Below the pieces are notes generated by a model. It was not told where the DNA came from, searched no databases, and worked only from the letters and a program-made list of their open reading frames with translations. A DNA stretch of 24,000 nucleotides from Leptospira mayottensis 200901116 (GTDB taxonomy: Bacteria > Spirochaetota > Leptospiria > Leptospirales > Leptospiraceae): contig NZ_CP024871.1 in assembly GCF_000306675.2 (NCBI RefSeq), forward strand, positions 1,976,001 to 2,000,000, given 5' to 3'. Each line of letters opens with the position of its first letter. Position 1 is the stretch's first letter. The position numbers were made by a program, and so were the translations under genes. Positions 1 to 21,032 of the stretch are shown piece after piece.

Positions 1-334
1 TAGGCAAGATAGGATTTCGGACCCAAAAGCAACGTTTGTAAATTATTGAATGGTCTGATTCTCTTAGAAAGAGTTGTAAATTGGTCATTACACAAATACA
101 AAATTCAAAAGCTTTTGTTAGGTTTTTATAAGATTTAACTTCAGATTTCTGAATACAACGCAGAAGAAAAAAGGAAAATTTTGATTTTGTGCAAATAATT
201 ATGCGTTAAGCGAAATTTAACTTCTCATTATCCGCAATATTTTATCCCATTCAGAATTATAATAGAGTGTCTAATAATTCGTTATTAATCACTGACGTAA
301 ATTTTCATATTTTCAAAAATTCGAGAACTGATAA
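1..334. other. AT-rich stretch without a recognisable gene
   Basis: No long open frame, RNA gene or clear repeat is visible here. The DNA is AT-rich and stop-dense in all frames. It may contain the decayed 5' part and promoter of the pseudogene that becomes readable from about position 335. Confidence 0.4.
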
Positions 335-914
335 AAAATTGATTTCCTTCCATATAAAAAATCCTCAACTGAACTAAGAGAAAAAATTTCTATCGGTCTA
401 AAATCGGCTTGTGTGGACGTCCTTACAAAAAGAACTATAATCCGTATATTGAACAGAAAAAACGACTCAGTCGTTCAAAGAAATACTGGTTACTTAGGAT
501 TAGACAAACCGGAACACCCTGATTTCCAAAAGTCCTATAATCATACTTGAGTCTCTACAACAACTTTTTCTTACCTGTATGATTCTGGTAGAAAATACCG
601 TATCAAATCCGAAAATACGACAGTCAAAAATTCCTCTTACGATAGAATTTTAGAAAGAAAAGAAGTTTTGAAAATCACAAAGAAGAAATTGATCTCTTTA
701 TGTTCGTCCTTAAATATTTTCGAACTCAAAGAAAATACCAACTCCTTCCAAGCGTAGATCGTTCGGTCAACCGCACTATCAGAAATCCGAAGAAGGAAAG
801 GAATTACTCATATCATCTCACCGTTTGGAAAAGAGGAATTAACTCAGAAACCAAAAATCCTTTTTATTAAAAGACAAAGGTATCGGAATATTCAGGGGAT
901 TTAATTTGGATTGA
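335..914 (+). pseudogene. Decayed gene of unknown function
   Basis: One plus-strand frame stays open from 335 to about 860, interrupted only by TGA at 548-550 and TAG at 755-757. That is far fewer stops than expected for about 175 codons of such AT-rich DNA. The translation looks protein-like, with segments such as TGYLGLDKPEHPDFQKSY before the first stop and GRKYRIKSENTTVKNSSYD after it. Near the A-run around 850-856 the reading appears to shift frame and then ends in a plausible C-terminus (LLKDKGIGIFRGFNLD) at TGA 912-914. No start codon with a ribosome site is evident; two further stops lie just upstream of 335. I do not recognise the family. It is upstream of, and convergent with, the toxin-like gene. 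The two in-frame stops and the frameshift are seen directly; that it descends from a real gene is inference. Confidence 0.5.
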
Positions 915-1017
915 TGAAAAAATATGACTGTACCTTTTTAGGAAGAACTCTAAACATTTTTAATTTATAAATTACTCAAATATCTAAAATTCATCCTAAA
1001 AACAGCTTGCTCTGATC

Positions 1018-1047
1018 CATTTTTACACAACGTAATCTGTAAAAATG
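1018..1047 (-). terminator. Hairpin downstream of the toxin-like gene
   Basis: A perfect 10-bp inverted repeat, CATTTTTACA (1018-1027) and TGTAAAAATG (1038-1047), has a 10-nt loop. It lies about 40 bp beyond the stop codon of the minus-strand gene ending at 1089. It is AT-rich and lacks a long U-tract, so it is only a candidate terminator. Confidence 0.35.
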
Positions 1048-1086
1048 AATTCTTAAGTAAGATTATAACATAAGAACATCAGGAAC

Positions 1087-3167
<2,081 letters not shown>

Positions 3168-3276
3168 AATTTTTCACCTTTAAATTCTTTGAACTTCCCA
3201 GTGAAAACGGAAATCCTTATTTATCTGGGGATTATAATTATAATGTGTTTAAACTATAATCTACTTATTTTTAAGA

Positions 3277-3304
3277 TATATAAAGATTAAACTTCTGCAT
3301 TCAA
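3277..3304 (-). promoter_or_regulatory. Candidate sigma-70 promoter of the toxin-like gene
   Basis: On the minus strand TTGAAT (3304-3299) is followed after 16 bp by TATATA (3282-3277). It lies about 110 bp upstream of the ATG at 3167 in a stretch without coding potential. This is a match by eye to a loose consensus in AT-rich DNA, so it is weak evidence. Confidence 0.3.
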
Positions 3305-3674
3305 TTGACTCTCATCAAATCAAAAATTTATTTGATAAATTAGATTTGTAATAGAAGTTTTAGCATCTTTTATACCGTACTCATGAATACGCTTGTTCCC
3401 AAATGAGGTTGATTCATAAATAGAAAAATTTTCTGTTTACAAACTGAAGCTTCACAATGTATCGATATACAAAATGTATTACAACTACATGACCTATATA
3501 TAAATAAGGCAATGTTTTGAAAGAAATTCGTGAAAAGGCAAGAAGCTACTTAAAAGCAATAGCTTACATAATCGTATAAAATCAATCCTGATAGAAATCC
3601 ATTAATAAACTTAAAGGTTTTTAAGTGAAATGAAATTAAAACGTATAACCATTCGCCAAAATCTAAAAATGTTT
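3305..3674. other. Intergenic stretch between toxin-like gene and IS256 copy 1
   Basis: No open frame of useful length, RNA gene or strong hairpin was seen. Before the IS insertion this was the spacer between the small exported-protein gene and the toxin-like gene, both on the minus strand. The gap of about 500 bp argues against tight co-translation of the two. Confidence 0.4.
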
Positions 3675-3682
3675 AATAATAC
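3675..3682. repeat. 8-bp target-site duplication of IS256 copy 1 (left)
   Basis: AATAATAC directly abuts the left IS end and is repeated exactly at 5013-5020 beyond the right end. Eight-base duplications are typical of the IS256 family. Confidence 0.9.
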
Positions 3683-5295
<1,613 letters not shown>

Positions 5296-5841
5296 GGAAA
5301 TTCCTCTCTTATGAAGAGAAAATAAAATCCCATCTGTTCAAAATTTCAAGAGATAATTTTCGGAATTATCAATTTAGCAACAGGTTTCAAAAATAAAACT
5401 TGACTATTTCTTTCTTCTCTCAAATCTATTTTGGGAAAAATCTTTTCATAGATGCCGATCCGATCGTTTCAGAAATAAATTTTTTGAATAACCGCAATTT
5501 CTATCCTGAAAAAAAACGATCCTAGTATAAATTTGATCTACAACATCTAAAATTTTAGCCTTCCACACTCCAATTAAAATGGATCCACCGCCTCTTCTAT
5601 AAGGCTTTCAAAATCGATTAAAGATCATCGAAATTAACTTTGAGCTATCGCTATTATTCATTACTTATTTCAATAAAAATTAAATAAAAAACTTTTGCAA
5701 AATAACGATACGGCTGGCTGACAATCTCGTCGATCTATACAATTTAAATAGAAATTCTATAACTTTGGTTTTGATGGAAACAGTAAAAGTATTTGTTATG
5801 CAAGAGAATTTTAAAATAATAAATAATCGGTTTAAGAATTA
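5296..5841. other. Intergenic stretch, possibly containing a decayed coding remnant
   Basis: No intact gene is visible. A small palindrome (GATAATT, 5-nt loop, AATTATC, 5352-5370) lies upstream of the minus-strand small exported-protein gene and could be part of its control region. From about 5425 to 5650 one plus-strand frame gives protein-like text broken by a few stops, which may be a gene fossil, but the case is too weak to call. Confidence 0.3.
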
Positions 5842-6022
5842 AGAGCCTGTCTTAAAAACCTTAAAAGAAATCAAATTACAATGATTCAATAAGTTCGTAA
5901 TAAAATATAGAAGTTCCCACAAGTTATGCTTCTTTGGTAGTTTACGAGCTTTCGGGTATATTTTATAACTGTTACGTTCCCGTCAAAGGCTCCTATATTC
6001 CGAAGTTTTTGAGACAGGCCCT
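5842..6022. repeat. MITE-like dispersed repeat, copy A
   Basis: This is an element of about 181 bp with terminal inverted repeats AGAGCCTGTCTTAAAAA and, read inward from the other end, AGGGCCTGTCTCAAAAA (15 of 17 matching). It has no coding capacity. A diverged relative of nearly equal length lies at 16094-16269, sharing interior blocks such as TAATAAAAT and GAGTTCCC. The ends resemble those of the IS5-family element at 14909-15784 (GAGGTTATCTCAAAAA), so it may be mobilised by a related transposase. No clear target duplication was found. Confidence 0.7.
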
Positions 6023-6207
<185 letters not shown>

Positions 6208-7162
6208 TGGTACAGACTGCCCAGATAGGTAACAAAACAGACCGGGCACATAGGTGACATATACCTGGCATTGGAGGAAATCCGATGCCTTGGAAGGAGT
6301 CCCGTGTGATCGAGGAAAAAATCAAATTCATAGCCGCGTGGAAAGGTGGTGGTTGGCAGTTTTCAGATCTTTGTAAGGAATTTGGAATCAGTCGAAAGAC
6401 AGGTTACAAGTATTTAGAAAGATACGAATCGGAAGGTATCGACGGTTTAAAAGATCGATCTAAGAAGCCCAATAAGCATCCGAATGAGACTCCTGAGAAC
6501 GTCATCTTGCTCATTATGCAGATGCGTGAGAAGCATCCTACTTGGGGAGCAAGGAAACTTTTGTGGGCATTAAAAGGAAAGTATCCAAGAGCTAAATCCT
6601 GGCCGGCACCAAGTACAATTGGCGATATCCTTAAAAGAAAAGGATTAGTTCGTAAAATACGTCGTAGGAAAAAAACTCCTGAAAGTCTTTTTCCATTTTC
6701 TGATGTAAAGTCTCCCAATGACGTTTGGTGTGCAGACTTCAAAGGTCACTTTACTGTTGGGAACGGAAAACGTTGTGATCCATTGACGATCACAGATGCT
6801 CATAGCCGCTTTCTATTAGGATGTCAAATCCTGAAGAAAACGGACGGAGAAAGCACCAGGCGGGTATTTGAGAGAGTTTTTAAAGAATATGGAATGCCAT
6901 TGGCCATCAAGACAGATAACGGAAGTCCATTTGCATCAAGGGCCATTGGAGGATTGAGTAAGTTATCCGTTTGGTGGTTAAAGTTAGGGATTCGACCTGA
7001 ACGAATTCAGCCAGGTAAACCTCAACAAAACGGTCGCCATGAAAGAATGCACAGAACCTTGAAACAAGAGACCGCGTTACCGGCTCGATCTTCTCTTAAA
7101 GAACAACAAGAAGCATTTGATCGGTTTAGAAGTGAATACAATTTAGAAAGGCCGCATGAGGC
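6208..7162 (+). mobile_element. IS481-family element, 3' part lost
   Basis: The region just upstream of the transposase gene contains two related blocks, CCAGATAGGTAACAAAA and GCACATAGGTGACAT. This is the kind of end-proximal repeat seen in IS481-like elements. The exact left boundary near 6208 is uncertain. The right part is missing: sequence stops at position 7162, where IS256 copy 2 begins, and does not resume beyond that IS at 9831. The loss therefore involved more than a simple insertion. Confidence 0.7.

Positions 7163-7178
<16 letters not shown>
6285..7178 (+). pseudogene. IS481-family transposase, C-terminus truncated
   Basis: This open frame of 297 codons encodes a helix-turn-helix domain (about 15-60, with FGISRKTGYKYLERY) and an rve-type integrase core. 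The DDE residues are visible: D151 in WCADFKG, D211 in KTDNGSPF and E253 in NGRHERMHRTLK. It starts at ATG 6285 with a strong GGAGG at 6273-6277. Native sequence ends inside the conserved RPHEA motif (residues 289-293). The final residues RVSA and the stop come from the left end of IS256 copy 2. The normal C-terminal tail of the family (tens of residues after RPHEA) is absent, and the downstream IS end with its inverted repeat is gone. All catalytic residues survive, but the element cannot mobilise itself without its second end. Confidence 0.88.
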
Positions 7179-9750
<2,572 letters not shown>

Positions 9751-9806
9751 ATTTTCGATTATTTTCGGCGATCGGTTGAAGTTCGATTCGTTTTAAGATA
9801 TGTCAT

Positions 9807-9830
<24 letters not shown>
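9751..9830 (+). mobile_element. IS256-family copy 2, right remainder
   Basis: After the duplicated ATTTTCGA (9751-9758) the sequence continues the transposase 3' end, its TAA stop and the right inverted repeat ending GACACCCTC at 9830. This is the other half of the element that starts at 7163. A further CACCCTC follows directly at 9831-9837, a partial repeat of the IS end at the junction with IS110 sequence. Confidence 0.92.
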
Positions 9831-10720
<890 letters not shown>

Positions 10721-10748
10721 TTGACATAATTTTTGAAAATCACATAAC
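10721..10748 (+). promoter_or_regulatory. Candidate sigma-70 promoter for the TonB receptor gene
   Basis: A perfect -35 box TTGACA (10721-10726) is followed after 16 bp by CATAAC (10743-10748), which matches four of six -10 positions. It points toward the receptor gene, about 160 bp before the first possible ATG. It may alternatively lie in the edge of the IS110 remnant. Confidence 0.4.
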
Positions 10749-10846
10749 AACGATTCATGATAACAATATAGTGTTATTTAAACTACAATTTCATCATTTC
10801 AATTCTCCTCCTCTTTAAAAGTGCTTCATTCAGTCTAACTTTTTCC

Positions 10847-10877
10847 ATAATTGATTTTGAGTCCTGAAATCAATTAT
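10847..10877. promoter_or_regulatory. Inverted repeat upstream of TonB receptor (operator or attenuator)
   Basis: A perfect 11-bp inverted repeat, ATAATTGATTT (10847-10857) and AAATCAATTAT (10867-10877), has a 9-nt centre. It lies between the candidate promoter and the receptor gene. Its half-sites recall metal-regulator boxes (ATAAT...ATTAT), which would suit an iron-regulated receptor, but no specific regulator can be named. No U-tract follows on the plus strand, so a terminator is less likely. Confidence 0.45.
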
Positions 10878-10906
10878 ATCTTTACAGAATACAAAGCTTC
10901 TTTCTA

Positions 10907-13327
<2,421 letters not shown>

Positions 13328-13356
13328 TAATCAGACATTAAGGAGATGTGAGTTTA

Positions 13357-13914
13357 ATGAAGAAAATGATAAAAATTACATTGATCGTCTTGGCGATCTT
13401 CAACTTAACTTTTTGTAAAAATGAAGAAAAACTGAATGTAAACGAGATTCTTGGAATTCTATTATTAAAAAAGAATTCCGAAAGCGTTGGGGAAAGTTTA
13501 GGACTTACGATCGCTTTTAGTTATAGATTAAGAAAATCTAATGGAGAAATTTTTTCATGCAAGGAGTATCCGACTGCTTATTTGGATAAAAAGGCGGAAT
13601 GGGATCAAGGCCTTAAGGAATTTGTAGTTTATATAAAAGCAGGGATCGGTTTAGATTTAGTCGCTGATCGTGTCGATGGCCCTTGCGTGGTTCCAAATAA
13701 AGTAAGCGCTTGCATTTACGAAGGAGAAGGAGGGGTTAACTTTCAGATTCCTCATACCTACTCGTATTCCGGGGAACGGGAATATTTAGTTCCAACAATG
13801 CATCTTTACAATCTACCTGTTAAAACCGCAAAAGAAGCCTGTTTGGACAGTAGAATCAATCGAGGACTTACCGCGGAATATAGATGTTACGCCCAAGGAC
13901 AATGTTGGGAATAA
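13357..13914 (+). CDS. Small lipoprotein, TonB-receptor-linked, paralogue 1
   Basis: This product of about 185 residues has a lipoprotein signal peptide ending at LTFC (C20), followed by KNEEK, suitable for an outer-membrane lipoprotein. ATG 13357 is preferred over the in-frame GTG 13348, because AAGGAG at 13340-13345 is 11 bases from the ATG but only 2 from the GTG. The mature part has GESLGLTIAFS, an SCKEY segment, DGPCVVPNKVSAC and a C-terminal YRCYAQGQCWE. Six cysteines besides the lipidated one point to disulfides. The family is not recognised. It follows the TonB receptor closely in the same orientation, so it may be an accessory surface lipoprotein for the same ligand; this is inference from context. 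Confidence 0.75.
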   Translation: MKKMIKITLIVLAIFNLTFCKNEEKLNVNEILGILLLKKNSESVGESLGLTIAFSYRLRKSNGEIFSCKEYPTAYLDKKAEWDQGLKEFVVYIKAGIGLDLVADRVDGPCVVPNKVSACIYEGEGGVNFQIPHTYSYSGEREYLVPTMHLYNLPVKTAKEACLDSRINRGLTAEYRCYAQGQCWE

Positions 13915-13916
13915 AA

Positions 13917-14075
13917 CTATTCAATCGCGATTTTGATTTTGAAGATTGAAACATTATAGTTTTCATCCGATTAAATTTAAATTTAAGTTCACACATGATA
14001 TTTTTTAAAACCAATGATTTCAATTAAACCATTCATTCAATAAAAATAAATATTATTTTTATTGAATACGTTTAA
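13917..14075. terminator. Spacer with a strong AT hairpin after lipoprotein 1
   Basis: The main feature is a perfect 15-bp inverted repeat, ATTCAATAAAAATAA (14035-14049) and TTATTTTTATTGAAT (14053-14067), with a 3-nt loop. It could end transcription of the receptor-lipoprotein operon in either direction. The rest of the spacer shows nothing recognisable. Confidence 0.45.
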
Positions 14076-14129
14076 AAGTGGGTCTGTTTGTTTTGGCTCT
14101 CTATTGAAATAAAAAATTTAATTACAATG

Positions 14130-14183
14130 GGAAACCCTCAAGCTCCACGAAATTTCGGATTCATTGTAAATTACAAAATATAA
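14130..14183 (+). pseudogene. Fossil 3' end of a second TonB-dependent receptor gene
   Basis: In frame, positions 14130-14183 encode GNPQAPRNFGFIVNYKI followed by TAA. The TonB receptor upstream ends PGAPRTYGFIINYKI followed by TAA, and the bases after each stop are also alike (ATAATAATCAGACATTAAGGA against ATAAGAATCAAATTTTAAGGA, compared piecewise). Both are followed by a paralogous lipoprotein gene. The frame stays open back to about 14076, but similarity upstream of 14127 is not convincing. This is best read as the remnant of a deleted receptor gene from a tandem receptor-lipoprotein duplication. Confidence 0.8.
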
Positions 14184-14201
14184 GAATCAAATTTTAAGGA
14201 T

Positions 14202-14780
14202 ATGGAGAAAAAAATGATAAAAATAATAAAAATGGGTCTGATTGCTTTAGTAATTTTCGCCCTACTGCCCTTTTGCAAAAACGAAGAAAAAGTGGATACG
14301 AACGAAATTCTTGGAATTTTGCTTTTGAAAAAAAAATCGGAAAGTGAAGGGGAAAGTTTAGGACTTAAGATTGCATTTAGCACCAGATTTAAAAAGTCAA
14401 GTGGAGAAGTTCTTTCCTGCCATGAATGGACCGCTGCCTTTTTGGATAAAAAAGCGCTTTGGAATCAATCGGGGCAAATTTTTGTAGATAGAATGAAGGC
14501 AATATACGGGTACGATATGGCTTACGATCTTATCGACGGTCCTTGCGTGGTTCCGAATAAGGTTGTTGCTTGTAATTACGAAGGTTTTATGGGTATCAAT
14601 GAACCGGTGCCAAACGTATATTCTTACGATGGAGAAAGAGATTATTTTGTTCCTATGTGGCGTTCTTATGATGGTTTTGCAGATGTCAAAAACGGAAAAG
14701 ATCTTTGCAACAAACTTGGTACATACGGGCATGCAACTCATTACAAATGTTTCATTCCGGGACAGTGCTGGGAAAATTGA
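14202..14780 (+). CDS. Small lipoprotein, TonB-receptor-linked, paralogue 2
   Basis: This is a 192-residue lipoprotein with signal peptide ending LPFC (C25) and then KNEEKV. It is clearly homologous along its whole length to the protein at 13357-13914: both have NEILGILLLKK, GESLGL, GPCVVPNKV and a C-terminal GQCW, with the same cysteines. The start could be ATG 14202 or ATG 14214. The latter has GGAGA at a better distance (5 bases), while 14202 sits only one base after AAGGA. Its own receptor gene has been reduced to a 3' fossil just upstream, so it now stands as an orphan and may be expressed from read-through or a new promoter. Function is unknown. Confidence 0.75.
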   Translation: MEKKMIKIIKMGLIALVIFALLPFCKNEEKVDTNEILGILLLKKKSESEGESLGLKIAFSTRFKKSSGEVLSCHEWTAAFLDKKALWNQSGQIFVDRMKAIYGYDMAYDLIDGPCVVPNKVVACNYEGFMGINEPVPNVYSYDGERDYFVPMWRSYDGFADVKNGKDLCNKLGTYGHATHYKCFIPGQCWEN

Positions 14781-14790
14781 AAACTTGCCT

Positions 14791-14822
14791 CAAATGATCT
14801 TGTTTTGAAGCAAGATCATTTG
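14791..14822 (+). terminator. Rho-independent-type terminator after lipoprotein 2
   Basis: A perfect 12-bp stem, CAAATGATCTTG (14791-14802) and CAAGATCATTTG (14811-14822), has an 8-nt loop. It lies just after the stop codon and is followed by an A/T-rich tail with a five-T run at 14832-14836. Confidence 0.7.
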
Positions 14823-14990
14823 ATAAAAATATTTTTAAGATGAGGCCTAATTATTAGTTTAACTTTTAAGGGATCTTTACCAATGATAAAAATACGAAAT
14901 TATTACGTGAGGTTATCTCAAAAACCGTCATCCGTGTAGTCAGACTTAAAATTTCTTGTACTTAAACTATAAATAATATAATTGATCGTT

Positions 14991-15775
14991 ATGAGCCGAT
15001 TAGGTGACTTAACGAACGAACAATGGGATTTGCTTTGCGATTTACTTGTAGAACCCGAAGCAAGAGATGACGGTAAAGGTCGTCCGCGTGTAAATTCAAG
15101 ATCAATTTTGGACGGTATATTATGGATTCTTCGCACTGGTGCTCCGTGGATAGACCTACCTGATAGATATCCCGCATATCAAACATGCCATCGAAGATTT
15201 CAAGAATGGCGCAAAAATGGAACCCTGGATAAAATTTTAGAAGCGCTTCTTCATGACTTAGAAATAAGAGGCAAGATGGATTTAAGCACGTGTTTCATTG
15301 ACGGGACTTTTGTTCCTGGAAAAAAAGGGGCCTACGTATTGGCAAAACTAAACGGGGAAAGGGTACAAAAGTCATGGTTATCGTCGACAAAAATGGTATT
15401 CCTATCTCCGCCGGGATTGAAAGTGCTTCGCCGCATGAAAGTAAGCTCGCGGAAGGTGCAATCATCCGCAAAAAAGTCAAAGGCAAAATCAAAGATTTAG
15501 TCGGAGATCGTGCTTACGATTCTGATCCTTTAGATGAATATCTTAAAAAGAAATATAAAGTAAATTTGATCGCTCCACACAAATCAAATCGAAAAAAGAA
15601 AAAGACACAGGATGGACGTAAGTTGCGGAAATATCGTGGAAGATGGAAAATTGAACGAACTTTTTCTTGGCTACAGAACTTCAGAAGATTTGCAACTCGA
15701 TACGAACGAAACGATCAAAACTTTTATGGAATTCTGATACTCGCATGTATCATGATCGTTATTAGGAGTTTTTGA
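14991..15775 (+). CDS. IS5-family transposase, two frames joined by probable -1 frameshift
   Basis: The first frame starts at ATG 14991 (a TTG at 14982 is in frame but less likely). It gives the N-terminal domain ([35 protein letters not shown]) and the first catalytic Asp in [12 protein letters not shown]. Immediately after this the conserved continuation ([17 protein letters not shown]) lies in the -1 frame. The second frame supplies [10 protein letters not shown] with the second Asp, [14 protein letters not shown] with the Glu, and ends at 15775. The switch falls on A7 then G4 at 15320-15330, which in the first frame reads GGA AAA AAA GGG, a classic -1 slippery run. Unshifted, the first frame would run on to 15500 with non-family sequence. 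A single-base deletion in the G run is the alternative explanation. Confidence 0.88.
15320..15330 (+). promoter_or_regulatory. Slippery A7 run for -1 ribosomal frameshift
   Basis: AAAAAAAGGGG is placed so that A_AAA_AAA is read in the incoming frame. It lies exactly where the conserved transposase sequence moves from the first to the -1 frame. Such A-runs drive programmed frameshifting in many two-frame IS elements. Confidence 0.65.
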
Positions 15776-15848
15776 GATAACCTCGTGTTAATTTCAATGA
15801 AACTTCCAATAAGTGGATTTTTGGTATTTTTGCATTTAATAAGATCCC

Positions 15849-16092
15849 TTAATTTTAAGAGATTCTGAATCAAAACATTTTATTTTTTGAATATTTAAAT
15901 TGTGGACTTTATCCTGTTTTTTCGTTATTTCTGCTTTTCTAAAAGTTCCTTCAAGTGTTTTGAGATACTCCTTTAAATAAGTTTTCCTCAAAAAAAATAC
16001 CGAGAAATTGGGTCTTCTACTTCAGAAAACCACTCCTCCGAAAATTATCGAGAATTTCAACAAAACTGTTTGGTTCTTCAGGGTCATTTTTT
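15849..16092 (-). pseudogene. Shredded minus-strand coding remnant
   Basis: Read on the minus strand, protein-like text jumps between frames: NDPEEPNSFVEILDNFRR from about 16090, then SEVEDPISRYFF, EENLFK, and from about 15975 KEYLKTLEGTFRKAEITKKQ and onward to the TTAA-flanked element. At least three frameshifts are needed to join them. Its upstream end abuts the MITE-like repeat at 16094 and its downstream end abuts the inverted-repeat element at 15848, so both ends may have been cut by insertions. The family is not recognised. This is a reconstruction by eye and is uncertain. Confidence 0.4.
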
Positions 16093-16093
16093 T

Positions 16094-16269
16094 AGAGTCT
16101 GTTTTATAATCTTAAGAGAAATTGTTACAAACATTCGATAAGTTCATAATAAAATGCAGGAGTTCCCGCAGATTACGCCTTTTTGTTAGCTTATGGACTT
16201 TCTAACGGGCTTTATTGTTGTTAAATTCTCGTGAAAATTCCTGCAGTCTAAGGCTTTGGGACAACCTCA
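16094..16269. repeat. MITE-like dispersed repeat, copy B
   Basis: This is a diverged relative of 5842-6022, in the same orientation and nearly the same length (about 176 against 181 bp). It starts AGAGTCTGTTTTATAAT and ends with TTTGGGACAACCTCA, and shares ATAAGTTC, TAATAAAAT and GAGTTCCC with copy A at matching positions. The ends have drifted more than those of copy A, so it is probably older. It lies downstream of the deacetylase gene. Confidence 0.6.
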
Positions 16270-16355
16270 ATATATTCAATTCGATTTAATATATTATTAT
16301 ATTTCAATGTAACTCGAATATTACTGGAGGAAAATTGCAACTCTTTCAAAAGAAA

Positions 16356-17552
<1,197 letters not shown>

Positions 17553-17570
17553 GAGGATTTGATTGAAATA

Positions 17571-20501
<2,931 letters not shown>

Positions 20502-21032
20502 ATAAAAAAGATATATTCAAGAATTTTAATGTGCAAAAAATGTATAGAATACTGGATCGCGATTTTTTTCGAAATTCGCATGAATCTGTCCGGCTTGCGA
20601 TAGGTTGATTCTGTTTTAACCTGAAAAAAGAAAATAGATAAAAAGCGAAAAAACCTAAGCGGTCATCATTACGATTTGCAAATGGATCGGCATAATCCGA
20701 ACAAGGCGAAACTAATAACTACGTTCTAATTTTTCCACTATTAAAATGTGGGAACTCCCATGTTCTAAGGGGGTCGAAATAACATTACAATTGCATATTC
20801 ATTCTAACTTTTACCGATCGAAGTATAGTAGTTAAGTTCTTGTGGATTCCCACGATTGACTGGTGAGTCCGAGTTAGTGATAGGTGGCTCTGATTTTGCA
20901 AGAATTCCTGAATTCGAAAGACAGATTCTGATTTTCTTACGCCAAACTCACATTACTTAAATCCATATCGAACTTACATTAATTACGAAACACCAACTTG
21001 CCAACGTCGAAGTTCCGATAACTGTAACAAAA
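20502..21032. other. Convergent intergenic region with short palindromic motifs
   Basis: This is the spacer of about 530 bp between the ends of glpD and rpoD. It contains TGTGGGAACTCCCATG (20747-20762), which resembles the inverted core of the MITE-like repeats, and a GTGGATTCCCAC palindrome near 20841. There is also a pair of similar short blocks, ACTCACATTACTTAAAT and ACTTACATTAATTACG, near 20947-20985. These look like decayed dispersed repeats. No gene and no clear U-tract terminator was found. Confidence 0.45.

Larger units (their letters stand above)
14909..15784 (+). mobile_element. IS5-family insertion sequence (two-frame, IS427-like)
   Basis: The element is 876 bp with perfect 16-bp terminal inverted repeats GAGGTTATCTCAAAAA (14909-14924 and, inverted, 15769-15784). 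It carries a transposase in two overlapping frames. A GT next to each end may be a very short target duplication. It is inserted in a small inverted-repeat element. Its ends resemble those of the MITE-like repeats at 5842 and 16094. Confidence 0.9.
14866..15852. mobile_element. Older inverted-repeat element (MITE-like) split by the IS5-family insertion
   Basis: At the left, TTAA (14866-14869) is followed by GGGATCTT and then an AATG and AAAAATAC block. At the right the mirror image ends AAGATCCC (15841-15848) followed by TTAA (15849-15852), with the same AAAAATAC and AATG blocks inverted. The match extends over about 30 bp at each end. Removing the 876-bp IS5-family element leaves roughly 103 bp between the TTAA repeats, which is MITE-sized. 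The TTAA (or TA) flanks look like its target duplication. Confidence 0.65.

Noticed and set aside
5425..5650. Plus-strand protein-like text between the small exported-protein gene and MITE-like copy A
   Set aside because: It has several stops, no start and no recognisable motif; it is too weak to list as a pseudogene.
10780..10815. GAGGAGGAGA followed by ATGATG on the minus strand, looking like a strong translation start
   Set aside because: The frame stops after four codons, so at most it is a trace of a lost gene start next to the IS110 remnant.
14397..14808. Overlapping frames of 81 and 114 residues across the second lipoprotein gene
   Set aside because: They are antisense or out of frame relative to a gene supported by a paralogue, and their translations lack any family feature.
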